The position numbers and the translations under genes are program-made. Under the pieces are notes generated by a model. It was not told the DNA's origin. It did not search any database and worked only from the letters and a program-made list of their open reading frames with translations. 64,000 nt of DNA from Luoshenia tenuis (lineage in GTDB: Bacteria; Bacillota; Clostridia; Christensenellales; GCA-900066905), in contig NZ_JACRSO010000001.1 of assembly GCF_014384745.1 (NCBI RefSeq), positions 930,001 to 994,000 of the forward strand. The letters run 5' to 3'. Positions 7,879 to 15,246 of this stretch are shown in pieces. Position 1 is the first letter of the stretch. Each line of letters starts with the position of its first letter.

Positions 7879-8946
7879 CTAACTTCTCGGTTTCTGGACC
7901 AGCACCCAGCAGCCCGAGGCCCCATCTCTCGTAGGCGCCCAAAAGGCCTGTTCCCATCCGATGGGCGGTTTATCCGAGGGCGCCCCCTCCAGCAGCCAGC
8001 AGCGTGCCCCGTCATCCGCTTTCTTGCCCCGCCAGGCCCGTAGCCCCGCCGAGGGCTTCAGCGGTTGGAAACGCCATTCCCCATCAGGCAGCTGGATATC
8101 CGGCATGTCGTCATACCCCTCCTGCCCGGCGGGTTCCTCTTGTAAAGGTACATCGAGCCGCTGGGGCTCCGCCTCTAGGGCGGCTGTGTCTTCCTCACTT
8201 TCTGCCCGCTGGGGCGTTTCATCCTGCGTACCCGGTTCCGCTTCGGGCTGCGCCTTTAGTGCTTCTGGTTCTGTTTTCGCTTCAAAGGTCTCCTGCACAG
8301 GCTCTTCCTCATCCTGCACAGCCGCCACCTCCGCTTTCTCCGGCGCCGTAGGCTGCGCATCGCCGGCCGCTATCTCCTCCTGAGGCTCAGCCGCTTCCAC
8401 ATTCTCTTCGGGAAAGGGCTGGTCTTGCGGCTCTTCAACCTCAGGCTCCGGCTTCTCTGAGGCATCCACGGCTTTTATGGCCGCCGCCTTTTCCGCGCGC
8501 ACAGGCGCCGCCACGCGCGGAGCCATCCCCTTTGCGCGCAGCGCTTCCATCACCAGGGCGTCTAGCCCACCTGCCACGCCATTGCGGGTGGTGCCGGCCA
8601 CTACAGTCTCAGGCATCCGGGCCTCACTAGGCGACAGGCAAACTACGCTGCACCCGCCAAAAGGCTGGTGTACCGCTTTTTCCAGCACCGTATCCAGGCC
8701 ATACTCCCCACGCGCATCCCGGTGAAGCTGCCCCAGTACCACCGGGGCCTCTTTATCATTTGCAAAACAGAGCACGCCATAGTACTGTCCCCGATCCTGC
8801 GCCAAATGCCGGATCACGCAATTACAATGCCATTGGTCCTTGCGATTCTTCACCAACCGGCAATAGCCGATGGGGGCGCGGTTGTCGCTTCCAAAGCCCT
8901 GCACCTGCTCATGCATTACAATAAGCTGGTTATAAACATGCTGCAT
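7879..8946 (-). CDS. Unrecognised two-domain protein with acidic Glu/Pro/Ala linker
   Basis: 355 residues, no family recognised. Residues 1 to about 135 look globular and cysteine-containing (GYCRLVKNRKDQWHCNCVIR, YYGVLCFAND). A long Glu/Ala/Pro-rich, low-complexity linker occupies roughly 150-275. A short Trp-rich C-terminal region follows (GEWRFQPLKPSAG, GWEQAFWAPTRDG, GCWVLVQKPRS). No signal peptide or membrane segment. ATG at 8946 after GAGGGAGGGAGC. It is divergent from the pseudouridine synthase gene and separated from the ABC operon by 226 bases. The plan globular-linker-globular suggests a scaffold or adaptor, but this is only inference. Confidence 0.8.
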   Translation of the reverse strand: MQHVYNQLIVMHEQVQGFGSDNRAPIGYCRLVKNRKDQWHCNCVIRHLAQDRGQYYGVLCFANDKEAPVVLGQLHRDARGEYGLDTVLEKAVHQPFGGCSVVCLSPSEARMPETVVAGTTRNGVAGGLDALVMEALRAKGMAPRVAAPVRAEKAAAIKAVDASEKPEPEVEEPQDQPFPEENVEAAEPQEEIAAGDAQPTAPEKAEVAAVQDEEEPVQETFEAKTEPEALKAQPEAEPGTQDETPQRAESEEDTAALEAEPQRLDVPLQEEPAGQEGYDDMPDIQLPDGEWRFQPLKPSAGLRAWRGKKADDGARCWLLEGAPSDKPPIGWEQAFWAPTRDGASGCWVLVQKPRS

Positions 8947-9019
8947 TCTGCTCCCTCCCTCTTGTAGGGAATTATATGCGCCGCCTGCTTAAAAAAGTCG
9001 AAAAAATTGCAAGGCGTGG

Positions 9020-9025
9020 TATAAT
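9020..9025 (+). promoter_or_regulatory. Extended -10 promoter of the pseudouridine synthase gene
   Basis: TGG-TATAAT (9017-9025), an extended -10 element 33 bases before the start codon; no convincing -35 box. Confidence 0.5.
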
Positions 9026-9057
9026 AGCCTCATAAAAAATCGAGTTGGAGGGACGCC

Positions 9058-9996
9058 ATGCAGTCTTTTACCGTATCGCCTAAAGAGGATGGCCAAAAAC
9101 TGGACCGCGTGATTCTGCACGCCTTTCCCGGGCTTTCCTATTCAAAGCTGCGTGCGGCCCTGCGCAAAAAAGACGTGCGGATCGACGGCCAGCGGGTCAA
9201 AGCGGTGGCGCCCGTTCACGCGGGGCAGACCATCGCCGTGTATCTTCCAGATGCGGAGCTGGCGCCCCGCCCACGCGCCGATATTCTTTTTGAGGACGAA
9301 GCCGTCCTCCTGGCCCATAAACCCCAGGGGCTGCCCGTGCAAAGCGATAGGCCAGGCGAGGATTCGCTGGAGGCGCGGCTGCGCAATCCGGCGGAAGCTT
9401 TATTTCCCGCTGCCTGCCACCGGCTGGATGTGCAGACAGCCGGCCTTGTGCTCTTTGCCAAGAACCCTCAAAGCCATGCCGCCGCATTGGAAGCCTTCCG
9501 CGGCCAAAAGATCGGGAAGCATTACCAGTGTTTTACCACCCGCCCGCCGCAGGCCCCGCGGGGCGAACTGCGCCATTACCTCTATAAAGATGCCGCCGGT
9601 GCCCATGTACGGGTAGCCCAGCATCCCGGCCCCAACACGCGCCAGGCGATCTTACAGTATGAGACCCTGTCTTGCGGCGATAGCGGCGCGCTGTTGCACG
9701 TACAGCTGCACACCGGCCGTACCCATCAGATCCGCGTACAGCTGGCGCAGATTGGCTGCCCGCTTCTGGGCGACGACCGATATGGCGACAGGGCCCGTAA
9801 CGGCGCGCTGCACCTGCGCACACAGGCGCTTTGGGCGTGCGCGCTCCATTTTGCTCCGGCGCTGCCCGCCCCGTTACAGGCGCTGTCCGGCCGCTGGTTC
9901 TATGCGCCGCAAAAGCTGTGGCGCTATCCGCCGGTAGAGGGGCTGCGCATGTGCCCACCTGAAGAACTAAAAGACCTGATCTCCACCCCGAATTGA
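9058..9996 (+). CDS. RluA-family RNA pseudouridine synthase
   Basis: 312 residues: N-terminal S4-like RNA-binding domain (about 11-70, DGQKLDRVILHAFPGLSYSKLRAALRK shown in part by LDRVILHAFPGLSYSKL), then the catalytic domain with CHRLDVQTAGLVLFAKN at 120-136, where D124 is the nucleophilic aspartate of motif II, and HTGRTHQIRVQLAQIGCPLLGD, the RluA motif III. It isomerises uridine to pseudouridine in rRNA or tRNA; which site cannot be told from sequence. ATG at 9058 after GGAGGG. Confidence 0.92.
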   Translation: MQSFTVSPKEDGQKLDRVILHAFPGLSYSKLRAALRKKDVRIDGQRVKAVAPVHAGQTIAVYLPDAELAPRPRADILFEDEAVLLAHKPQGLPVQSDRPGEDSLEARLRNPAEALFPAACHRLDVQTAGLVLFAKNPQSHAAALEAFRGQKIGKHYQCFTTRPPQAPRGELRHYLYKDAAGAHVRVAQHPGPNTRQAILQYETLSCGDSGALLHVQLHTGRTHQIRVQLAQIGCPLLGDDRYGDRARNGALHLRTQALWACALHFAPALPAPLQALSGRWFYAPQKLWRYPPVEGLRMCPPEELKDLISTPN

Positions 9997-10058
9997 TCGG
10001 CCATCTCCAGCATCTCATCCGCCGCAAGGATATACCGCTGTAAACAGCAAAATCCTCC

Positions 10059-10086
10059 TTGACATTAAGAAATATAATTTTATAAT
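10059..10086 (+). promoter_or_regulatory. Consensus SigA promoter of the aldolase/ADP-kinase operon
   Basis: TTGACA (10059-10064), 16-base spacer, TATAAT (10081-10086): both hexamers perfect. Such a strong core promoter implies repression when the substrate is absent; the operator at 10070-10121 overlaps it. Confidence 0.85.
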
Positions 10087-10121
10087 TAAAGATGATTTCC
10101 CGTAATTATGAAATTATATTT
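10070..10121 (+). promoter_or_regulatory. Large inverted repeat operator over the aldolase operon promoter
   Basis: Arms AAATATAATTTTATAATTA (10070-10088) and TAATTATGAAATTATATTT (10103-10121) are reverse complements at 18 of 19 positions with 14 bases between. The left arm covers the -10 box, the right arm lies over the start of the transcript. The obvious candidate ligand is the RpiR-family regulator encoded third in the operon; this is inference. Confidence 0.65.
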
Positions 10122-10142
10122 TAACTTTGGGAGGATTTTTCT

Positions 10143-11003
10143 ATGTTAATGACCATGAAGGATCTGTTGCAGGTAGCCAACACGCACAATTTTGCCGTTC
10201 CAGCCTTCAATATCAGCAGTTATGCCATGTTAAACGGCATCATGGCCGTCAGCAGCGAGCAGCGGGCTCCCGTGATCATCGCCATCCATCCAGACGAACT
10301 GCGGCATATCGGCACTGATATGCTGGAATCCATCGTGGCCAAGGCGTACAAAGCAGATATTCCCGTGGCGATCCATCTAGATCACGGCGCGTCTTTTGAA
10401 CAGGTCGCCGTTGCCGTGCAAAGCGGCTTTACTTCCGTGATGATCGACGGCTCTTCGCTGCCCTTTGAACAGAATATCGCGCTTTGCCAAAAGGTGGTAG
10501 CGCTGGCGCATGCGGCAAATGTATCGGTAGAAGGAGAGCTGGGCACCATCGGCTCCACCGATCCGCAGGCAGAGGCCGGGGCCGATCAGATCATTTATAC
10601 CGATCCGGATGACGCCGCGCGTTTTGTAGCGGAGAGCGGGGTAGACTGCCTGGCCATCGCCATCGGCACCTCCCACGGCCTGTATCCCGCGGGTATGACG
10701 CCCAAGCTGCGGCTGGACCTGCTCGGCCAGATCAAAGCCAAGGTCTCCATCCCACTGGTATTGCACGGCGGCTCGAACAATCCAGACGAGGAGATCGCCG
10801 GCGCCGTGGCTGGCGGCGTCAACAAGATCAACATTTCCAGCGACATCAAGGCCGCTTATTACCGCGCCATGCGCGAAGTCCTAAAGGATAATGGCCTGCG
10901 CGAGCCGAATATGATCGAGCCGCCCTGTATCGAGAAGATGAACGAGGTCGCCCGTCAAAAGATCGCCTTATTCCAGGCGAACGGAAAGGCCGGGCTGTAT
11001 TAA
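10143..11003 (+). CDS. Class II ketose-bisphosphate aldolase
   Basis: 286 residues, zinc-dependent class II aldolase of the GatY/KbaY/FbaA family, which cleaves ketose 1,6-bisphosphates to dihydroxyacetone phosphate and glyceraldehyde 3-phosphate (or related aldehydes). Visible motifs: HLDHG at 78-82 with the zinc-ligand histidine, SVEGELG, GTSHG, LVLHGGSN and the phosphate-binding NISSDIKAAY. Tagatose versus fructose bisphosphate preference cannot be read from these motifs. Start ATG at 10143 with GGGAGGA eight bases upstream. First gene of the operon with the ADP-dependent kinase, RpiR regulator and lyxose-isomerase-like gene; the next gene starts 14 bases later. Confidence 0.92.
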   Translation: MLMTMKDLLQVANTHNFAVPAFNISSYAMLNGIMAVSSEQRAPVIIAIHPDELRHIGTDMLESIVAKAYKADIPVAIHLDHGASFEQVAVAVQSGFTSVMIDGSSLPFEQNIALCQKVVALAHAANVSVEGELGTIGSTDPQAEAGADQIIYTDPDDAARFVAESGVDCLAIAIGTSHGLYPAGMTPKLRLDLLGQIKAKVSIPLVLHGGSNNPDEEIAGAVAGGVNKINISSDIKAAYYRAMREVLKDNGLREPNMIEPPCIEKMNEVARQKIALFQANGKAGLY

Positions 11004-11017
11004 AGATAAGGCAGGAT

Positions 11018-12349
11018 ATGAAGATGTGCAAGCACGCCTTGTTCGATGAGAAGTATCGGGCCGCCTACGCGCGTATGGCCACAGATATTGCCGCGCGCAT
11101 ATCCGCGGGCCGGTATGCGGCCATGGGTTACACCACCAATTACGATTTGATCTGTACCCTTGAAGCGGATGCGTTGAATGCTTTTGTCCACAAGGCCGCG
11201 CCGGAACTGACGCGTGCATCCTTACGCCCTGTGGAGCAGATCGAAACGCCGCAGGATCTGGCATGTACCCTGGCCTACCACTGCCTGACGGGGCTGGGCG
11301 GAGAAATGGATATCGCGCAATTACAGGAGCTGCGCCAGGATTTTTGCTGGCGCGCCGCCATCGGCGGCACCGCGCCGCAGGCCGCAATGGCGCTGGCCGC
11401 CGTGGGGTGCCCCTCTGCGATCCATATGACGGATCATTCCCCGGAGGTGCGCGGGATACTATCTTCGCCCTACATCCATACGGTAGACGGGGATGGCCAT
11501 CTTGTTCCCGTCAGCAGTATTCCTGCTGGAACGATCCGGGAGATCCATTGGATCTTCCAGTTCCAAAAAGGCGGGCAGCTCGCCTTGGCAGATGGCGCTT
11601 ACGAAATTTCCGCCTCCAACCGCATCATCCTGACGCAGTCGGAGATCAACCGTCAGGTTCCGCTGCAAGCGCCCTATCTTCATTATGTCGAAACGCATGC
11701 CAAAGCTTTTACCAGTAACGTGTTATCCAGCTTTAACGCCATGACCGATGAGGCCCTGCTTGGCCAACGGCTGGAGAGTATACTGCGCCACGTAGCGGCG
11801 TACCGGCAGGGCAACCCCTGCGGGATCGTATATTATGAAGATGCACACTATCACAGTGCCGGCGTGCGCGCCCTTTGCCTGCGCCAATTATTTCCGCTAT
11901 CGGATATCGTAAGCATGAACGAGGAGGAGCTGGCCCAAACGCTGGCGGCTATCGGCTTTGTTTTAGATTTTGAGGATATCCACTCCTATGTAGCGGGCGC
12001 CTATTTGCTCAAAGAACGTTTTGGCGTGCGAAAAGGGCTCATCATACACACCAAAGATTTTGCGCTCTATGTTGGGGAACCCTTAAGGGCCAATATCGAA
12101 ACGGGCCTGCTCTACGGCAACCTGATGGCTACGGCCAAAGCGTTAAACGGCGATTACGGCACGTACCCGCAATTGGCCGATGTGCTGACGCTGCCGCTTA
12201 GCGAAAAGGGCTTGCGCGCGCATGCCGCCCTTGCCGCCAAGGCAAAGGATATGGGCGCCGTTTTGGTTCCCTCGCGTTATATTGCCAGGCCCAAATATAC
12301 CATCGGTTTGGGCGATTCCTTTATGGCTGGCGTTCAAATTTGCTTTTAA
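11018..12349 (+). CDS. ADP-dependent sugar kinase (ADP-PFK/ADP-GK family)
   Basis: 443 residues that follow the archaeal/eukaryotic ADP-dependent glucokinase/phosphofructokinase family along their whole length: MGYTTNYDLI near the N-terminus (archaeal GYNTNIDAI), IGGTAPQAAMALAAVG (GGQAG region), IHWIFQFQKG (IHYIYEFPRG), IVSMNEEELAQTL (the GLNEVEL motif), IIHTKDFALY (HTYGYYLAL), and the catalytic GLGDSF with D433 (family GxGD) after PSRYIARPKYT. These enzymes phosphorylate sugars with ADP rather than ATP. Substrate is unknown; the neighbouring aldolase suggests a ketose phosphate, giving a bisphosphate. The family is mainly archaeal, so a bacterial catabolic operon copy is unusual. ATG at 11018; a second ATG at 11024 is also possible. 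Confidence 0.88.
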   Translation: MKMCKHALFDEKYRAAYARMATDIAARISAGRYAAMGYTTNYDLICTLEADALNAFVHKAAPELTRASLRPVEQIETPQDLACTLAYHCLTGLGGEMDIAQLQELRQDFCWRAAIGGTAPQAAMALAAVGCPSAIHMTDHSPEVRGILSSPYIHTVDGDGHLVPVSSIPAGTIREIHWIFQFQKGGQLALADGAYEISASNRIILTQSEINRQVPLQAPYLHYVETHAKAFTSNVLSSFNAMTDEALLGQRLESILRHVAAYRQGNPCGIVYYEDAHYHSAGVRALCLRQLFPLSDIVSMNEEELAQTLAAIGFVLDFEDIHSYVAGAYLLKERFGVRKGLIIHTKDFALYVGEPLRANIETGLLYGNLMATAKALNGDYGTYPQLADVLTLPLSEKGLRAHAALAAKAKDMGAVLVPSRYIARPKYTIGLGDSFMAGVQICF

Positions 12350-12377
12350 AATCCATGAAAGGTTTTTCTGATAAATA

Positions 12378-13214
12378 ATGGATTCACCTTATGGCAAGAC
12401 CGTTATACAAGCCATCCGCGCCGCCTATGCCGGCTTATCCCAGGCTGAAAAGCGGATTGCCGATGTAATTCTAAAAAATCCGGAGGCGGCCGTGGGGGCC
12501 AACGTTTCAGCCCTGGCCGAACTTAGCGGCTCCAGCGACGCCACGGTCATCCGCTTTTGCAAACATATTGGGTATAGCGGGCATTATCAAATGCGGCTCT
12601 ACCTTTCCCGCGACCTGGGGCGTACCCAGGCCAGCGCCCAGGCCCATCAGGCCGACAGCGTGAACGCATATTTCCGCCAGCTCGGGGAGGAATTATCGCA
12701 GATCGGGCCGATTATCGGACAAGAGCGCATGGAAAACTGCGCCCAAATGCTGCGGGCCTGCGGCCGCGTACACATCATTGCCGCCGGCAATACCAGTCCG
12801 CTTGCGCTCTATCTCGGCTTTCGTCTGGAACGTCTAGGGATCAAAAGCAGCTATAACCTGGCCGCGGAATACGCCCTGAACCATATTAACCTTTCCGAAC
12901 CGCACGACGTGGTGCTGGCGATTTCGCAATCCGGGGCCTCCCGTCAGGTCATCCAGGCGTTGGAGCTGGCAAAGGCCCGCGGGCTGAAGATCATCGCCAT
13001 CACGGCCTACCCGCGTACCCCCGTGGCAGCATTGGCCGACTGTCTGCTGCTCACCAGTGCCGATGAGCCTTCGGCCCCCCTGGAAAAATCCTATTCGCAT
13101 TTGCGGGAGATGGCCGTAGCAGACGCTGTCTTGCACTTTGTCACCAACCCGGCGGATATCGCCGCCCGCGAAGCGGATAAGCCCGAGCTGATCCTTTCCG
13201 AGTATAAATTATAA
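12378..13214 (+). CDS. RpiR-family transcriptional regulator (HTH + SIS)
   Basis: 278 residues: RpiR-type helix-turn-helix in residues 1-80 (LSQAEKRIADVILKNPEAA, LAELSGSSDATVIRFCKHIG) and a SIS phosphosugar-binding domain at about 110-250 (VHIIAAGNTSPLALYL, DVVLAISQSGASRQVIQ). Members sense phosphorylated sugars and usually repress or activate adjacent catabolic genes. Being inside the operon 28 bases after the kinase gene, it is the natural regulator of the cassette, probably through the inverted repeat at 10070-10121. The ribosome site (GAAAGG) is weak, so low-level translation is likely. Confidence 0.92.
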   Translation: MDSPYGKTVIQAIRAAYAGLSQAEKRIADVILKNPEAAVGANVSALAELSGSSDATVIRFCKHIGYSGHYQMRLYLSRDLGRTQASAQAHQADSVNAYFRQLGEELSQIGPIIGQERMENCAQMLRACGRVHIIAAGNTSPLALYLGFRLERLGIKSSYNLAAEYALNHINLSEPHDVVLAISQSGASRQVIQALELAKARGLKIIAITAYPRTPVAALADCLLLTSADEPSAPLEKSYSHLREMAVADAVLHFVTNPADIAAREADKPELILSEYKL

Positions 13215-13233
13215 ATACAAGGAGGCCTTACAA

Positions 13234-13914
13234 GTGAATCGTTCTGCCATCAATCAAGTGATACGGGATATGGAGGCGCTTATCGCCACCTATCGCTTTG
13301 CGCTGCCGCCCTTTGCCACATGGTCGCCCGAGGACTGGGCAAAAGCCGGCCCGGCGTACGACGAGCTGCGCGATAACCTTTTGGGGTGGGATATTACCGA
13401 TTTTGGCTCCGGAGATTTTCGGAAAGTAGGCCTGGCGCTTTTCACCCTCCGCAACGGCAACCAGGCCTCGCCAGAGCGGTACCCTAAGCCCTATGCCGAA
13501 AAGCTGTTGATGCTTTACCAAGGGCAGCGGGCGCCCTTCCACTTTCACTGGTACAAGATGGAGGATATCATCAACCGCGGCGGCAACGACGTCACAATCA
13601 CCCTTTATAACGGCGATACAAATGGCGCTCGGTTGCAAACCGATGTGGTCTACAGCCTGGATGGCTGCAGGCTCACAGCGCCCGCCGGAACCCCGGTCGT
13701 TCTGAAACCCGGGCAGAGTATTACGCTCACGCCCTGCCTATACCATGAAATCAGCGTCCCTTCTAAGGGCGGTAGCGTACTGCTGGGCGAGGTTTCCATG
13801 TGCAATGACGACCGGAATGATAATTGCTTTTACGAAAAAGCCGGCCGTTTTCCCGAGATCGTGGAAGACGAGGCCCCCTACCGGCTATTGTGTACCGAAT
13901 ATCCGGACCGCTAA
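13234..13914 (+). CDS. D-lyxose ketol-isomerase-like cupin
   Basis: 226 residues resembling the D-lyxose isomerase (YdaE) family, a cupin-fold aldose-ketose isomerase that interconverts D-lyxose/D-xylulose and D-mannose/D-fructose. Metal-ligand pattern is intact: H103 and H105 in PFHFHWYKME, E110, and H171 in TPCLYHEI; the KMEDIINRGGN signature is present. Start is GTG at 13234, eight bases after AAGGAGG. Last gene of the aldolase operon, 19 bases after the regulator, closed by a strong terminator. It would supply the ketose for the upstream kinase and aldolase. Confidence 0.88.
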   Translation: MNRSAINQVIRDMEALIATYRFALPPFATWSPEDWAKAGPAYDELRDNLLGWDITDFGSGDFRKVGLALFTLRNGNQASPERYPKPYAEKLLMLYQGQRAPFHFHWYKMEDIINRGGNDVTITLYNGDTNGARLQTDVVYSLDGCRLTAPAGTPVVLKPGQSITLTPCLYHEISVPSKGGSVLLGEVSMCNDDRNDNCFYEKAGRFPEIVEDEAPYRLLCTEYPDR

Positions 13915-13927
13915 ATGCTCCATTTAC

Positions 13928-13968
13928 AAGGCCGCGCCGGAAATACCGGCGCGGCCTTGTTTATTCTT
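13928..13968 (+). terminator. Terminator of the ADP-kinase sugar operon
   Basis: 13-base perfect stem AAGGCCGCGCCGG / CCGGCGCGGCCTT with loop AAATA, followed by GTTTATTCTT, starting 13 bases after the lyxose-isomerase-like stop codon. Confidence 0.9.
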
Positions 13969-14008
13969 AGCAGGATCGGATCCCTCGTTTTTTCGCCCTG
14001 AATACCCG

Positions 14009-14317
14009 CTAGCGTTCCAGCGTGCCTGGCCAGGCGGATATCCCGCCCAGCTCATACAGCGCCGCGTATCCGATCTGATCCAGCAGCATACAGGCCCGGC
14101 GGGCACGTATCCCGCTTTGGCAATACACCACCAAGGGCATCAGCAGATCTTCCGGCAGCTTGTCCCGCTGATCGGCGATCTCCCGCACGGGGATATTGAT
14201 GCTGCCCGGAATGTGTCCGGCAGCGTATTCATCCTCATCCCGCACATCCAGCAGCACAAAGGCCCTGCCCGCCTCCCGCCAAGCGATCAGCTCCTGGGCC
14301 GTGATCCGTTTCAGCAT
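14009..14317 (-). CDS. Rhodanese-like domain protein
   Basis: A single 102-residue rhodanese domain: FVLLDVRDEDEYAAGHIPGSINIP and the active-site loop VVYCQSGIRARRA, whose cysteine can carry a persulfide. Small stand-alone rhodaneses act in sulfur transfer or cyanide/thiosulfate chemistry; no partner is adjacent. ATG at 14317 follows AAGAGGAGGGG. Divergent from the SDR gene. Confidence 0.9.
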   Translation of the reverse strand: MLKRITAQELIAWREAGRAFVLLDVRDEDEYAAGHIPGSINIPVREIADQRDKLPEDLLMPLVVYCQSGIRARRACMLLDQIGYAALYELGGISAWPGTLER

Positions 14318-14374
14318 AAAAAATCCCCTCCTCTTTCCTAACAGTATAGCACAGCCCTTTCCCTTATGGCGGCC

Positions 14375-14403
14375 TTGCTTAATCCCGCTTCGCGCTTTAT
14401 ACT
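14375..14403 (+). promoter_or_regulatory. Promoter of the SDR reductase gene
   Basis: TTGCTT (14375-14380), 17-base spacer, TATACT (14398-14403), 31 bases upstream of the start codon. Confidence 0.55.
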
Positions 14404-14434
14404 ATCCTTAAAATAAGCGTTTGAGGAGTCAACC

Positions 14435-15169
14435 ATGCCCAAAACCGTTTTGGTCACCGGCGCTTCCCGCGGGATCGGCGCGGCCATCGCCCGCCGCTTT
14501 GCCCAGGAAGGGTACCAGGTGGCGCTAAACTTCTGTCAGAATCAGTCCGCCGCTCAGGCGCTGGCCGGTGCGCTGGCCGCCCAAGGGCACAAGGCCCTGC
14601 CCTTTCAGGCGGATGTGGCCGACCGCGCCCAGGTGCACAACATGATGCAGCGCATCGAGTATCACCTAGGCCCGGTGGACGTACTGGTCAACAACGCGGG
14701 CATCGCCCAGCAAAAGCTGTTTTGCGACCTGACCGCGCAGGATTGGCAGCGCATGGTGGCGGTAAACCTGACCGGGCCGTTCAACTGCTGCCAGGAAGTG
14801 CTGCCCGGGATGATCGAAAGGCAGTGTGGGAAGATCGTCAACCTTTCTTCCATCTGGGGGCTGGTGGGCGCTTCCTGCGAGGTGCATTATTCCGCCGTTA
14901 AGGCCGGCGTGATCGGCCTGACCCGGGCGCTAGCCAAAGAGATGGGGCCCTCGCACATCCAGGTCAACTGCGTGGCGCCCGGGGTGGTGGATACCGATAT
15001 GAACGCCCTGCTGGACGAGGACACGCTATCCATCTTAAAGGATGAAACCCCGCTGGGCATGCTGGGCCAGCCGGAGGATATCGCCCAAGCGGTATATTTT
15101 CTGGCCTCCCCCGCCGCCGATTTTATTACCGGGCAGGTGCTCAGCCCCAACGGCGGGTTTGTGATCTAA
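14435..15169 (+). CDS. SDR family oxidoreductase, FabG-like 3-oxoacyl-ACP reductase
   Basis: 244 residues, classical short-chain dehydrogenase: NAD(P)-binding TGASRGIG at 8-15, NNAG at 86-89, catalytic Ser near 138, Tyr152 and Lys156 in YSAVKAG, and the C-terminal PNGGFVI expected of FabG-type proteins (GQVLSPNGG). It probably reduces 3-oxoacyl-ACP with NADPH, but it stands alone outside any fatty-acid operon, so a different ketone/alcohol substrate is possible. ATG at 14435 after GAGGAG. Confidence 0.85.
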   Translation: MPKTVLVTGASRGIGAAIARRFAQEGYQVALNFCQNQSAAQALAGALAAQGHKALPFQADVADRAQVHNMMQRIEYHLGPVDVLVNNAGIAQQKLFCDLTAQDWQRMVAVNLTGPFNCCQEVLPGMIERQCGKIVNLSSIWGLVGASCEVHYSAVKAGVIGLTRALAKEMGPSHIQVNCVAPGVVDTDMNALLDEDTLSILKDETPLGMLGQPEDIAQAVYFLASPAADFITGQVLSPNGGFVI

Positions 15170-15175
15170 CCCCAT

Positions 15176-15209
15176 AAAAAAAGCCTCCGGCATAGCCGGA
15201 GGCTTTTTT
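15176..15209. terminator. Bidirectional terminator between SDR and GH3 genes
   Basis: AAAAAAGCCTCCGGC / GCCGGAGGCTTTTTT with a three-base loop. It sits between two convergent genes and has A/T tracts on both sides, so it can stop transcription from both. Confidence 0.92.
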
Positions 15210-15246
15210 GCGTCTATTTTTTCTTTTTAACCGTGCGGCAGAAGGG

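Noticed and set aside
7722..7934. 70-codon plus-strand open frame after the ABC operon
   Set aside because: No ribosome site, overlaps the end of the 7879-8946 gene, no conservation clue.
8080..8470. Repetitive-looking GAG/GCC-rich stretch as a DNA repeat
   Set aside because: It encodes the Glu/Ala/Pro linker of the hypothetical protein; no true repeat unit.
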